Shown in pieces: positions 10,556 through 21,735 of a stretch of DNA of 64,000 nt. Source of the DNA: Gracilaria vermiculophylla. Taxonomy: Eukaryota > Rhodophyta > Florideophyceae > Gracilariales > Gracilariaceae. The notes under the pieces were generated by a model that was not told where the DNA came from, made no database searches, and saw nothing but the letters and a program-made list of their open reading frames with translations. Where the stretch lies: positions 194,893-258,892 of the forward strand of contig JAHNZQ020000049.1 of NCBI GenBank assembly GCA_019155205.2, read 5' to 3'. The position numbers and the translations under genes are program-made. Position 1 is the stretch's first letter. Each line of letters starts with the position of its first letter.

Positions 10556-12862
10556 CTACGCGTGGCTCTGAGGGATTTCCTGGTTGGAAAGGGGCTGGTT
10601 TTCAGGCGGGGACGGTTTCTGCGGATGCGCATTGTGATGCGCCGTGTTCCCTTGAGGTGCAACCGGCCGGGACACCGGCGCCTGCGTTGCGGGTGCCAGT
10701 GACAGTGGGACAGGCTGCACTCCCGGTGGAGCACGGTAACCGTAGGTTCCTTGAGGGGAGCGGATGTCGCGATACGCGGTTCGATAACTTCCGCTCTCCG
10801 TTGGTGTGTCCTTCAGGTCCTGGAAGTTTTTCTCCCGTTCCTGCAGGATGGCGGCCCTCATTGTCGGGGTGAGAGTCATATAGTGTACTGGCTCTCGTGA
10901 CAAGCAAATCCTGCAAGACGGTGGTTAACTTTGAGGGTTCGCAAATTTGACGCTCCTGCAAGATCCTGCCGAGGCGTACGAAGTGGGAGACGAGGGTGTC
11001 CTCGGCCTAGACGGTGCTCTCTGAGAGGAGGCTTATGTGAGGGCAAGGGCCTCTCGCTGTCCTACGAGCGTTAGCTCGTGGACCGCCTCCGAGGTGCTGG
11101 AGTCCATCGTCAGGGTGGATGCCCGTCGGGTCCTTGAAATCGCCAGTTTGTCCGAAAGTGGAGTATGGCTGCGACGAGCGGCGCGGTGGGTATCCCCATA
11201 GAATTCCATGAAACGCACTAGCTCCATATAGGTGGTCTTCCGGTGCGTTGTAAGGTAATTTCGCCCCCTCGCGCGTATTGAGGGAAGGAGTCCCTCGACA
11301 AACAACGACTTCAACCCCCGTTCGGAGTACACGTTCCCACACCGTAGGGCCCTCGTCCACACCTGCTGCGGGAACTTCGTCTCAGTCACGTCGGTGTTCT
11401 GCCTATAGGAAGTGACTTCAGCATCAGCATCGGCTATCACTTCGTCCGTGGCGTACCCTTTCAGGAGAAAAATGACCACCTCCGGGTACGTCGTCACGAT
11501 TTTCATTCCAAGATCATCCACAACGGTGCTCTCCCCCGTGAGGCGCGGCTGCACAAGCGAGTGCGCTTTGTCTGTGATGAAGAACTGAAAGCTTCATACG
11601 GCGGCACCTTCATGGATACCAATGATATTGCACGCTGAACGGAAGCGCGTAAGAAAGTTGAACACCGAGATGGGGTCTTCGCCTGAGAAGGAGTGCTTCT
11701 TAATTTGAATATCCATGCGGCGCTGCATCTTCGTGAGTCGTTTAATGACCGACGAGTCGTCGAGAGTGGAGCGATCATTCAACCTGTAGGTGTCATAATC
11801 CACCACTTTGGCAAAGAGGTCGTTAAGCGCGACGACCTTTTCTGACCCTTCTGCTCTTCTTCTTGAGAGGTATACTGTTCTACGAGCTGGAGCTGTTCAC
11901 GGATTCGGAGTCTGAGCTTCTTTCCGAATCGGTGTTTTGCTTTCTTCTTTTCTACCTCCGTTTCATTCGGCTTTTTTCCTTGAGTTGGTCTGGGATACTG
12001 GCGTTTCCCCGGTTATCGCGATCCACCCGAAAAGTATCCTGTCCTTCTCTCCTTGGGTGAGTTTCTTCGCGATCGGTATCCTGTCCTCCTCCGCGGGGCG
12101 TCAGATCTAGACGGTGCATAGCAAGATTCCTGAGGTGGTCCTATTTCCTTACGGCAGTATCCTTTCCTCCTCTGGCGTCGGGGGTGGCCGTATCCTGTCC
12201 TTCTCTGCCCGGGTTTACCTTAGGTGTTGATAGAGGGAACCTCCCCAGTACGAAAGAATAACTTTGAAACGCCGCTGCGGGAAGCAGCTGCGCGGTTTAA
12301 GAGCGAACCTCCGCACGGATAACATCTGAGATCACCTCCAGGAAAGGATCGGAATCCATCAAAGCATCCAAACCACGGTGAGCGCTCTCCGTTTCGATTT
12401 ACTCCACAAGGATGTAGCGGCGCGCTCCGAAGTGGGCTCCAAAACCTGCAGGTATTCTTTCGACCAGCTCTTGTGAGAACCAATCGTTAAGGTGCAGGGC
12501 CAGCGATTCTAGTAAGGAGTTAGCCTCCAGGTGATCCCGTCCCTGCAGCTCCTGAGGTGGCGGATGTGATGCCGTGTGCGGTTCTTCAACCTCCACATCG
12601 GCGTTCTTCAGAGATGTCGCGGGGGATTCCACTTGCCTTTGATCATGCATTCTCCTAAGGCGATTCCTGAAACGCCCTACAGAGGAGCCAGGATTCTGAA
12701 GGAGACTTTCAGGGTCCTCCAGTGTGGCGGCCATCTCCGGAAGAGCTCTGCGCTTGCTGCGCCCCCTGACGGCGTCGGTTGCTTGAGGATCCTGTAGGGG
12801 TGTTTATATTGGATGTTCTGAGGAATCCCTAGAAGAGTAGGTCGGGGGTGCTTTTCTTCCAC
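10556..12862 (-). pseudogene. Gypsy B gag, several frames
   Basis: The N-terminal part (12862-12399) matches copy A. A middle stretch (12220-12000) carries repeated GGQDT-like units. The capsid core lies at 11806-11033 in two frames (VDYDTYRLNDRSTLDDSSVI, then EVVIFLLKGYATDEVIADAD and GLKSLFVEGLLPSIR). A zinc-knuckle-like CRICLSREPVHYM is near 10915, followed by a Pro-rich tail to 10556. At least three frame breaks or stops are present. Confidence 0.75.
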
Positions 12863-12967
12863 TTTCGAATCACCTTAAGGGAGAATCCCACTGTTGGGGT
12901 TCAGTCGATACAAACTAGAAACATGGTTCTGCTGCGACTTGTGCGAATCCCCTATGAACTATGAGCT

Positions 12968-12986
12968 TCTACGTCGGGAGACCAGT
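12968..12986 (-). other. Gypsy B primer-binding-site region
   Basis: Reading on the minus strand, ACTGGTCTCCCGACGTAG follows the LTR end. TGG near the LTR edge is the usual start of a site pairing with a tRNA CCA end. The tRNA could not be named from sequence alone. Copy A has the same site at 4788 with small changes. Confidence 0.55.
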
Positions 12987-13536
12987 TGTGGTACTTTTAG
13001 CCCTCCTCTCGAGGTAGTAAAGCACAACGTCCGTTAGGAGTTTTGTTGACTCCAAAGGTGCGTGTTCCTAAAGGTGGTCTCCGGTATCCGCTGTCGCGAG
13101 CCGGGGGAATTCTTAAAAGGGATCCGCAAACACCAAGCAAAGGGGGAGGTTCACTGGGCGGACAATGCTCCTACAGGCGCTGCTATGATGCGACCTGGGG
13201 ATCTGCGGCTTAGAAACCTGAATTGATTGACGAGAGACTCCAACCGGAAAAGTAGATGAAAAATCAAGGGTGCTTGTCTTTAGTTCCCCAGAGGTGGAGC
13301 TCAACCGGCAGATTAAGTATCAAGCCGGGAGCCCGCCTCGGCAGGTCTCACTACTATACTAATTACCTGCGTAAATTAAGTAAAAATAATAATAATTCTA
13401 CCGTCCCTTAAGGATACTGTAGCGCACGTGGGCGGTAATGCACCACATGGCCCAGGTAATAAAATACGAACCCTCTTTAGGTATATTATGCCATAAAGCC
13501 ACACCACTATATTTCCGTAGGGGCCTCTGTACTACT
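12987..13536 (-). repeat. Gypsy B 5' LTR (550 bp)
   Basis: On the plus strand it starts TGTGGTACT and ends CTGTACTACT. A second full copy of this LTR, about 90 percent identical by eye, is the solo LTR at 26239-26792, which fixes both ends. Confidence 0.9.
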
Positions 13537-13909
13537 GCTGAAAATTTTTATAAAGTCTCTACAGAAGAACAAGCATTGGTTTTTCATGGACATGTTGGGT
13601 CTTAAGCAGTTATCAAGTGGAGAGGGGGTGTTGTAGAAGCATCTAGAAGCTTCTAGAAAGCAACTAGAAACTGCTAATATCTTGAGACTTCTAGAAGGTT
13701 CAATAGAAGAAATTATGTAGAAGTATTTTATGCTTTATGATAGAAACTATTAGAAGTTCTAGAATACTATAGAAAATTTTGAGAACAGTATATAAGAAAG
13801 AATTACAGATCAGGTTTGATGAATGATAGAAGTCAAGCCTAGTCATCGAGATAAATCAACAGTGCGTTTAATCAAGTTTATCCTAAGCTCTGTACTACAC
13901 CTATTTACA
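13537..13909 (+). mobile_element. Copia remnant D1: pol C-terminus and 3' LTR
   Basis: A frame from 13544 reads KSLQKNKHWFFMDMLGLKQL, the pol C-terminal tail found after RNase H in Ty1/copia elements. It runs into a purine tract (GTGGAGAGGGGG) and an LTR start TGTTGTAGAAGC at 13629. The LTR-like sequence goes to about 13899-13909. The gypsy B LTR abuts its left side, so gypsy B may have inserted into this copia element. The upstream part of the element was not found on the far side. Confidence 0.65.
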
Positions 13910-14065
13910 ATACGGTGGTTCTCATCAAATCGCTAGACATATCAGGCAGGTGCATTATAATACAGTTGGTGATGATTTCTCAAACTGTTTCGAACCTCCG
14001 CCCTGATGGCCTTATCCACATTGTCGGTATACAAAAAATTTCTCCGAGAGGTAGTAAAGTCGTTC

Positions 14066-14736
14066 TCACTCCCGTAAGCTGTGGCAAGCAGTGCTGTAGG
14101 GATGATCCTTTTGGATGTTTCCCGCCTGTTCGCGGCAATTCAATACTTTAGCGGAGGATTCTTGAATGAACTCATCGACAGCGTAAGACTGCAACAGATA
14201 TTGCAGCACTCTGCAATAGATGCAAAGCATCTCTCTAGCATCCTCGTTACTCACAGAAGTGTCTCCGGTCATTCTGCTCTGAAGAAAGTAGTCATATTGC
14301 CTTTAGATGTAGAATAAAAACAAACACATGGAGGCACCTTTCGAAAAGCCATTTTTTTACATGATAAGTTAAACAGTTCTAAGAAACCAATTTTGGTGAT
14401 GGGCTCATTACCTGTAAAGATTTTATTTCCGATTTGGAAACTAAGGTGTTGATTGTGTTTAGTTTCTTTCTGTGCGACACCTTCGGAATACAAAGCATCG
14501 CGATTGATCAACTTATAGGTGCGGTAATCGATAGCCTTCTTGAATACGTCATTCAACAGCCGCAGTTGCTCCCGGTTCTCATCATTAGAATCAAAGTCTG
14601 ATAGTGTGCGCCGTTTGATTTCTTTATGGCAGCGAGGTTTTCCCTTGAGGTGGGATTCATCATGCTTTCTTTCACTGCAGTCTTTCCCTTGGTCTTTCGA
14701 GACGTCCGTTTCGGACTCAAAACGTGAAATCTCCAA
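14066..14736 (-). pseudogene. Gypsy gag capsid fragment, diverged
   Basis: Two minus-strand frames (14736-14269 and 14272-14066) align with the gypsy B capsid core. AIDYRTYKLINRDALYSEGV matches VDYDTYRLNDRSTLDDSSVI, and VLQYLLQSYAVDEFI matches VVIFLLKGYATDEVI. The frames join with a one-frame shift near 14270. It is an older relative of gypsy A/B; no LTR or pol was recognised beside it. Confidence 0.7.
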
Positions 14737-15959
14737 GCCAGACCCTGCGCCTCGTTTTTACTTCCGATTGATTTTCTTTCTATTTAATTTTGACTTCCGT
14801 CGGTACTAGCATTTTGAGTCCAAAAAACCCCCATAGTATGGGTCCACTCCATAGTTTTCCTTCGCGGCTTTACCAGTTGGTTGTGGGAGGTAATACATTA
14901 TGGGCCCCTTTCCTTCCTAAGGGTATGCCCTCGTCTCAATTGTTTCTCGTAGCTCCACACCACTCGAAGTATTTCATAGGGCGGTCTAGTCATCCAGCTG
15001 GATAAACTTCTCGTCCACCACTTGGCCATACGGTGATTACACAGGCTCCTCCATTGGAGTAATTAATGACTGCTTTTAAGGAGGCGTCACCAACCGGAGT
15101 TTTTGAAAAGATTCCCTTCCCACCTGGTCGATATAATCCTGGGCATCTTCTTTTAGGAACAGTAACACTACTGCAGAAATCCTTTCGGTCAAATACATCT
15201 GGGCGTGGTCAACCGATACGGCGATAAGCGCATTGATGTCCAAGTGGGGCACTGCCATTCAGACACTCTCTCTTCGTTTACCAATTAGTTTGTTGGATCG
15301 GATTTATGGCCTAGTCCGGCATATTCTAATCCTTTCGGTTGGGGTAAGGCATCTCCGCCGTCCTGCTGGCTACTAGGAAAAGACCTATTGGTTCACTTCT
15401 TAAGTAACTCTTCTGCGTGGATTACCGGAAAGCTTGAAAAAGAATATTGCGCAACATACTCTACGTAGAGTAGAAACTTTTCATCTTTTTTATCAAACAA
15501 TAATTTGCAGCTTTTTAGGTAGGTAAGCTGTATATGTCTAGAAATCAATATTCTCACGGAGCACTCAAATTTTGTTTATTGTGCCTTTATCAACCACCGA
15601 TGCAGAATCAATTGCAATCATGAAAGAAGTTTAAAAATAATGTTTTTAAGCATTCTCAAAGATTTAACCTCGACCAAAATGAAACCGTTTAAAGTACATG
15701 TGGACAACCATTCTATGATTTTAATTTCCGAGATGCATGGTCAACACAAAGAAGTTAAAAAAATATTGAGATAAGGAACTTTTATGTTTCAGACTGTGTC
15801 CATCAAAACAAAATGTTTATACTATATTGTTATACAAATAATATGACAGCCGATGTTCTATTTCAAATCTCTGCCAAAAATTAAGCATTGGATATTTAAA
15901 AAAATACTAGGCCATTGAAAGTTAGCTAGTTGAGACATATGTTTTTGGAAGCAAATGGA
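14737..15959. other. No recognisable gene
   Basis: AT-rich in its right half. A 60-codon minus frame (15258-15076) might be more gag sequence, but I cannot support it. Confidence 0.4.
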
Positions 15960-17120
15960 AAGCTTATTTGAAGGAAATAGTAAACTAGAAATTTTGTATT
16001 ATTCTAGAATGCTATACAAAAGAATTATTTAGGAAGTTCTTCTTGTTTTGTGATAGATGTTGTGAGACTGTCTATAAAATCCATATAAAATTATCAGAAC
16101 AGTACGTACGAAGTAATGGAACTCCAAGTTTGATGAAGGATAGAGGCTAAGCCGAGAAGTCAAGCCAAGATCCTGAGATAAAGAAACACTGCGTTTATTT
16201 AAAGCTATGTATTGCTCATCTCGCATCATTTTGCCTAGGTATTTCATACACAGATACCCAGACAACAACACACTTCCATTGAATGCTTTGTATTGACGTA
16301 AGTACTTGTAGACGCAATTTGGTGACTGCAACACCACGGCTGTATCCATTCTTGGATTCAAATGGACTTTATGAAGCAAGGTTGCCAAATGCAGAAGAGA
16401 AGTCTGTATAAATGGAATCTGTTCCATACAGAGAGGCGTTTGATTACGTATTGTTTCTTAGCAGACAAGCACGTTCTGATATGACTACTCCAATTTCGCT
16501 ACTCGGAAAATTTGTTTATGCACCTGAACCAGAGCATTGGAATTTTTCGAAAGCTGTAGTTTGCTATTTGAAAGGAAATCGTAAGCCTTCATTACAAGTA
16601 TCGAATGATACTGCAATAATTTGTGAAGCTCAAGTTGACGGAAATTGAGGAAAAAACCTCGACAAGCGTAGAACATGAGGAGGTCAATACATCAGTGTTG
16701 GTAGATTTCCTACAATTTGAACGTGGAAGCTTCAAAAATCTACTGCGCTATCCACATCCGAGCCTGAACGTTGCGCACAATCTGAATATATACATACACG
16801 AATGGCAATGGTGTAGAAACGTTATGGAGGAGATTCAAATGCCAATTGTTGGACCTGTATAAATTGTCCAAGACGATTCCGGAACTGTGAAGTGGTCAAA
16901 AACGTATGTTGGGAAGTGAAAAGCCAGACACGTGGATTAATGCTTTCATCATGGCCTAAAGTATAAGCAGTCAATGAAATAGTTGTTGCACATGTTCCCT
17001 CAATGAACCATGCCGACGTTACTTAATGATTAAAACTTTTACAGGATATCTATATATCTATTTTCGTGATGCACTTCATGCTACTTCTGTGTAGAATCGA
17101 GGAGAGGTATTAGCGTTTTA
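15960..17120 (+). mobile_element. Copia remnant D2: LTR-like sequence and pol C-terminal half
   Basis: The segment 15960-16200 resembles the D1 LTR (GTTTGATGAA-GATAGA, GAGATAAA, CACTGCGTTT). It abuts the late reverse transcriptase (LGISYT near 16235, DSNGLYEARLPNAEEKSV, then ESVPYREAFDYVLFLSRQAR at 16415) with no gag, protease or integrase. RNase H follows as VGPVKIVQDDSGTVKW with a stop inside, then RFHHGL-YKQSM and AHVPSMNHADVLT near 17000. The whole frame is full of stops. It is an internally deleted or secondarily invaded copy. Confidence 0.72.
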
Positions 17121-17163
17121 ATGCTTCACCATACTTGACACAGCCTTGATTTTTGCGATCGTA

Positions 17164-18450
17164 CAGTATGTTTCAAAAGTAAAGGACACCTGGCATTGTG
17201 ATGCAAATCATCGTTTTTAGTACTGTAGTGATACCAAAATCAGTTTTCAAAAACCTTCGAGTTAAAAAACCGTTTCAAAATCATAGAAAATTTCACTTTC
17301 ACACTTCATTTTGCCTTCTCCAGTAGTTGATTTTTGCTTTTTTGTACTAAATAATACTAATCCAACGCTTTTGCATCGCGTTTCTCTTACGTCCCATACT
17401 TAACATATTCATAGTTTTCGCGCTATTTCCAATACTTTTGCTTTAATCAAAACCTGTTCAGAAAAGCCCATAATGACCATAAAGCATTCTAACGAGTACA
17501 TCTTATTCATTTTCAAAGTGGTTTAAGTGAACTTAACGCGTACGCAACTCCATGGCATTAATTTATAGCAAGAGAAAAACGTTTTTCATTGCTATAGACT
17601 ACTAAACGGCAGCGCTATCTTTGTGAAAAACCAGTTTACATTTCTGATCAGATATGTAAAATTTTATAAAACGTTGTGTGAAAGCATTTGTATGCCTTTT
17701 TGAGTCTATATTGCTATCTGAAAAGGCTGTATATGTAGTTTTGTTCATCGAGATTCCAGTGCATAACATAATATAAGCTCGAATAGAACTTTTTTATGTT
17801 CAAATTTTGTTTGATCCTTTTTGCTTATGATAGAAATATGTAAAACACTGTTGTTCATCTCAACTAAAGTTTTACTCAATTTAAAATACATTCTCTTCAC
17901 AGCTTTCTTTTTTTTCAATGCTCATTGCACACTTAGGCAGCATGTTTTGTTTATTTGCAGCTTCCAAATGGAAATGATGTTCAGTTTTATAAACCAAAAG
18001 AAATTTTGAAGCGTTTTTCATTACCATTTTATTCATTTTTTGTAAACGTATCGTTTTCTCATTGGGTTTTTAGTTCAAAATACATTCACAGGATAATATT
18101 CTTGCAAAACGTCATGCATAATGTTGCAGCTGAGCAGTATTAAGCTATCAATAAAACTTTATGTTTATATTACAGTAAATATTTAAGAAAATGATATAAA
18201 AATGGGAAGAAAAGGTATAGATCTTAGGTACTGTTTGAAGTATTTTGTTATAAGCTTTTAATGTAGAAGATGTTATGTCTTTTTGAGGAAAGAAAACAAC
18301 GTGTTGTGGAAATAATCACGAGTGAGTTCGAAATGTCCTATACTTTTGAAACGCGTTTTTGAGGGTTTTAACGAAGGGGGGTGGCTACAGTAGGCAAAAA
18401 TGCATATTTTGGCGCGCTTTTGCACTGTCCTTTACTTTTGAAACGCACTG
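17164..18450 (-). mobile_element. Tc1/mariner element T3 (1,287 bp), decayed interior
   Basis: Ends are CAGTATGTTTCAAAAGTAAA at the left and, reverse-complemented, CAGTGCGTTTCAAAAGTAAA at the right, flanked by TA on both sides. Each end has a second internal copy of the repeat (near 17270 and at 18343-18362), an IR/DR arrangement. Orientation is set by the right end, which matches the transposase-start end of T4. Length equals that of T1, but I cannot recognise transposase in the AT-rich interior. Confidence 0.85.
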
Positions 18451-18452
18451 TA

Positions 18453-19010
18453 CTTGACGACCGTTTCTGTATTATTTTATGTATTTGCCAAGTATACAAA
18501 ACTCTCACGGCGAAAAGTGTTTTCGTTCTTGCCAAGAAGACATCTCCTTGTCGTACCCAATATGGTACTTCTGATACTTTCTGAATTGAAAAACTATCAT
18601 TGTAGCGTATCAATTTTTTTGATATCTGTTGTGGCGCGCGTGGAACAGCGCGTTCATGCATCCAAAGCCATGCTTACGTTATATATGTCTCATGAAAGAA
18701 TTCATCGGCTTTGTTGTTGGCAACAATGACCTAGAACACTCTTTGAATCCTGAACTCCACTGGCTGCATGCGTTTCATCCCAGCAGTCCCTTCTCCAGAC
18801 TTCGCCGACCAGCTTCAACCACGCGTCGTTCCGTACAGCATCAGATTACTTCCTCTCGTCGCGTTTGGAAAACCGAAGGCTTTGAAGTTCACCCTCTTGT
18901 TCCTCCACTTTCTGCCAATTATGACCTTCTCTTCATCCCACAGCGCCACAGAACAACCTTTCTTTGCATTCTAAACCGTTCTCTTTCAGCACATTTGAAG
19001 TATCATCTTC
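18453..19010. promoter_or_regulatory. Upstream region of the first membrane-protein gene
   Basis: 558 bp between T3 and the ATG at 19011. It is pyrimidine-rich close to the start (CTTCTC, CTTTCT tracts). I see no clear TATA box at a fixed distance. The transposon sets its left limit. Confidence 0.3.
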
Positions 19011-20477
19011 ATGGATGCGTCGAACGCCAAAACGACAACACTTTTGTTAGATGGTCTTGACTTCACTCCAGGATTCACGCTATCTACAATTCAATTCGGC
19101 AATGAGGCACTTAATACTATCACCACGTCTCTGCTCACCGCGTTGATAATTGCCAATCTCTTGAGCATCATCAATCGATTGATACTGTTGACTCGCCCCG
19201 ACGTCTTCAGCTACAGCTCGTTTGCGCGATCACACGTTTTCCAAAATTCAGATGACCCGTTGCGAATCTGGTCCTGGATGCGTGGATGGTACGACTTTCG
19301 AGCCCACGGCCCCCGTGCTACGAGTCCTATGCATTACCGAATTTCTAAACGCCTTCTTCTCGTGCCGCTTTGTGCTCGGATTGCTGTACTTGTCGTGACC
19401 ATTGGGTCTATTGCGTTGGCATTGCCGTATGAAAAGCGTCTTGATGCTTGCAGTCGTGGGGATTACGCGTTAACTCAGGAAGACGTTGTTGCACGCCCTA
19501 TTGTAAGGGCACAGGGCTTACTGCGAGTATGTTATCCTATACCTGTCAAATCGAAGCTCGGTACGGTAAGATCGACAGCCTCTTATTGTTCGTTCAGTGT
19601 GTCCCCTGGTGATGTGAATCAAATGGCTAACCTCGTGAAAACTCTTGAAAACACCTCGATGGACGGATTAGTAGCTGCGGGTTATTTTCCAAATACTGGG
19701 GTGATGTTGTCGATTATTGCCTCGGGTCAATTGTTTCAGGTTTCTGCTTCATTTATAGAATGGAGAACTGAAAACGGCGATTTCTACCACTCTTTGCTTT
19801 CAAGCTGGGACGGTCAACGATTCATCGAAGCAATTACCGTTGGGTTGAGCTTTGCGTTGAATGAGACATGCAAGAGTGTAGGAATCACAGAACAGAAAGA
19901 TTCCGATTTTGAATTCAGTGCTGGGTTTGTTAATTGCTCTTTTAACGCCAACTTGGCATTAAGGTATGTCACTGCATCAGTGAGAGAGAGTATGCGATTT
20001 CGAAAACAGAAACAGACTGCTCTTCGTGTCCTCGACAAGGGTGATGAGATGTCCGAAGCAAGGCAGACTTGCCCAGTCGATGTCACCGTCCAACGGCCGA
20101 TGATCAACATCGTACCGCTGCTCGTCGGCCTCACTCTGGCGTTTTGCCTGAACGTGACTGTGGGAGTGACCGTTTCACATCGCGGAAATGCGATGGACGC
20201 GGCCTTCCACCTTGTGCGGGAAGTGTTGGGACACGACACAGGCGCCAATCCGCTGCAGGTGTCCGCGAGAGGAGACGACATCGAAAACGTTGCGCTGCGC
20301 AATCGTGTGTGCGCTGATGGGATTTCTGGGCACAAGGGATTCATGCATGGGCAAGGCGATACCGTCGTGGAGGAGTTTGACAGTAGACAGACGGTGGGGC
20401 GGTGCATGCAAGTGGCTTGCCGTGGCCTGCGCAATATGAACGAGATAGTGTCGGAAAAAGGAGGGAATGCGGTATGA
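19011..20477 (+). CDS. Predicted three-pass membrane protein, 488 residues, unknown family
   Basis: I do not recognise the family. Hydrophobic segments lie at about residues 38-60, 114-138 and 363-388. Between the second and third is a loop of some 220 residues with six cysteines (147, 174, 193, 287, 309, 354) and possible N-glycosylation sites (NTS, NET, NCS). A basic or polar C-terminal domain of about 100 residues follows. The loop is probably lumenal or extracellular with disulfides; that is inference. The paralogue at 22967 keeps all six cysteines and the NAMDAAFHLVR and VLGHDTGANPLQ motifs after the last membrane segment, showing selection on those parts. The ATG matches the paralogue's start region; no intron is needed. 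Confidence 0.78.
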   Translation: MDASNAKTTTLLLDGLDFTPGFTLSTIQFGNEALNTITTSLLTALIIANLLSIINRLILLTRPDVFSYSSFARSHVFQNSDDPLRIWSWMRGWYDFRAHGPRATSPMHYRISKRLLLVPLCARIAVLVVTIGSIALALPYEKRLDACSRGDYALTQEDVVARPIVRAQGLLRVCYPIPVKSKLGTVRSTASYCSFSVSPGDVNQMANLVKTLENTSMDGLVAAGYFPNTGVMLSIIASGQLFQVSASFIEWRTENGDFYHSLLSSWDGQRFIEAITVGLSFALNETCKSVGITEQKDSDFEFSAGFVNCSFNANLALRYVTASVRESMRFRKQKQTALRVLDKGDEMSEARQTCPVDVTVQRPMINIVPLLVGLTLAFCLNVTVGVTVSHRGNAMDAAFHLVREVLGHDTGANPLQVSARGDDIENVALRNRVCADGISGHKGFMHGQGDTVVEEFDSRQTVGRCMQVACRGLRNMNEIVSEKGGNAV

Positions 20478-20944
20478 AAACGCTCGCGCACGATTATGTT
20501 GTGGGTTCAACAAGTGCATGACTGCTCGTGGCTTCGGGTGGAAGTGGGATGTGAATCGAGCAGGACTGCAACATCCCCGCGAGAGCTGTGTGCGGTCTGA
20601 GCCCCGTGGTCTGAGCCGCGGCTGCTCATTCTGAAAGCGCACTGCTTCGCGTGGACAAGGTTCAAAGGTATGCGCGTGAAGGGCTCGGGACGTTCCTTCC
20701 TAGGGACATTCTAAGCGGCTTGTCATCGAAGGCAAACGAGTCCCAGCAACTCTAGCATTCTCCGGGAAGGCACCTCGTGGTACCCGCAATGGCATTTCCA
20801 CGGTTATTGGGTACCCCTGGGTACAGGGTTAATGCCACTAATGCGACGTGTAAGCGGTGTGACAAATACCACTTGCACGGGCACCATCAGAAATGGACAT
20901 TTGAGGTCACAAGTTTCCACTGTCTGCAATTCGACAGCAACGAC
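20478..20944. other. Intergenic, no recognisable gene
   Basis: Downstream of the first membrane-protein gene. No polyadenylation signal or gene could be picked out with confidence. Confidence 0.35.
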
Positions 20945-21141
20945 GGTCCTATGGTCTTTGTGTACCACAGATAAAAGTAGAGTTATTGGGACACGCAGAA
21001 GCACAAAGACAGTCTAAAGTCTGTTTCAAAAGTATAGGACACCTGGCATTTTGATGCAAATCATCAATTTTAGTACTGTAGGCCTATGCAAACTAGTTTT
21101 TGAAAAATGTTAAGTTCAAAAATCGTTTCAAAATGATAGGA

Positions 21142-21241
21142 NNNNNNNNNNNNNNNNNNNNNNNNNNNNNNNNNNNNNNNNNNNNNNNNNNNNNNNNNNN
21201 NNNNNNNNNNNNNNNNNNNNNNNNNNNNNNNNNNNNNNNNN
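21142..21241. other. Assembly gap (100 N)
   Basis: Exactly 100 N inside T4. Full-length relatives in the window are about 1.28 kb, so roughly 0.87 kb is probably hidden. Confidence 0.99.
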
Positions 21242-21242
21242 A

Positions 21243-21393
21243 ATCGATATTTTGTTGGATTTGATAGAAAAGATGCTACAACATGACGCGAACGGCCGAG
21301 TTTTCTAGCAATATTGAACACGTTGTGTCCTTCTGCTTTATATTTAAGGATTTGGTGCTGTTCTGAAAGCGAAAGAGGGCTTCCTCTAGCCAT
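21243..21393 (-). pseudogene. Tc1 transposase N-terminus (partial, runs into gap)
   Basis: About 50 residues are visible, starting MARGSPLSLSEQHQIL. IARKLGRSRHVVASFL is a helix-turn-helix of the type that binds the terminal repeats. The catalytic domain would lie in the gap at 21142-21241, so intactness cannot be judged. Of the Tc1 copies here this is the only one whose visible transposase sequence has no break. Confidence 0.8.
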
Positions 21394-21735
21394 GACTGCG
21401 GGATACTACGGAGTGTCCTATACTTTTGAAACGCGTTTTTGATGGTATTAACGAAGGGGGGTGGCTACAGCGGCAAAAAATCCATATTTTGGCGCGCTTT
21501 TGCAGTGTCCTATACTTTTGAAACGCACTGTACAAGCCACACTGTCGACAAATTCAGTCTCGAAGACAGTCTTCAAGCTACACTGTCTTCGAGTAGTGAA
21601 TCGATTAAGACATTGTCAGTTTAAGCTAGATTAGTGATCGCAGCACATTGCTTACTATTAAAGACGGAGAGTCTGCTGTTCTCCCACGAGAATCAGCCAG
21701 ACCCCTCTTTGTACCGCATCTTCCGCTCCGCCGTG

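Larger units (their letters stand above)
6041..13536 (-). mobile_element. Ty3/gypsy chromovirus copy B
   Basis: Reading on the minus strand the order is LTR (13536-12987), primer site, gag, protease, reverse transcriptase, RNase H, integrase and chromodomain. This is the gene order of the Ty3/gypsy chromovirus clade. A polypurine tract (AGGAAAGGGGGAGGCAG, about 6098-6082) lies after the chromodomain, where the 3' LTR should begin, but no 3' LTR follows; the inverted gag of copy A is met instead. Frameshifts and stops break most domains, and a TRIM-like element is inserted in the reverse transcriptase. Confidence 0.88.
21017..21530 (-). mobile_element. Tc1/mariner element T4, with assembly gap
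   Basis: Ends AAGTCTGTTTCAAAAGTATA and (reverse complement) CAGTGCGTTTCAAAAGTATA are flanked by TA (21015-21016, 21531-21532). Each end has an internal second repeat (21124 and about 21421-21436). The displayed 514 bp includes 100 N. The R1 copy at 48.5 kb shows the unoccupied target, so the borders are well supported. Confidence 0.9.
20945..21735 (+). repeat. Dispersed repeat R1, copy 1, split by Tc1 element T4
   Basis: Sequence on both sides of T4 matches, in inverted orientation, the stretch 48345-48620. Left side: CCACAGATA and CACAAAGACAGTC. Right side: CAAGCCACACTGTCG, GACAGTCTTCAAGCTACACTG, TGAATCGAT, CAGTTTAAGCT and GTACCGCATCTTCCGCTCCG. The unit contains an imperfect tandem motif of the form GACAGTCT-C-AG-CACACTG. 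Function unknown. Confidence 0.75.

Noticed and set aside
16029..16427. 132-codon minus-strand frame with a run resembling KYLGK
   Set aside because: The plus strand of the same stretch carries a clear, though broken, copia reverse transcriptase, so the minus frame is a shadow.
14066..17120. One continuous copia element from D1 to D2
   Set aside because: D1 is the 3' end of a copia copy and lies upstream of D2's reverse transcriptase on the same strand, so they cannot be one collinear element; gypsy gag also lies between them.
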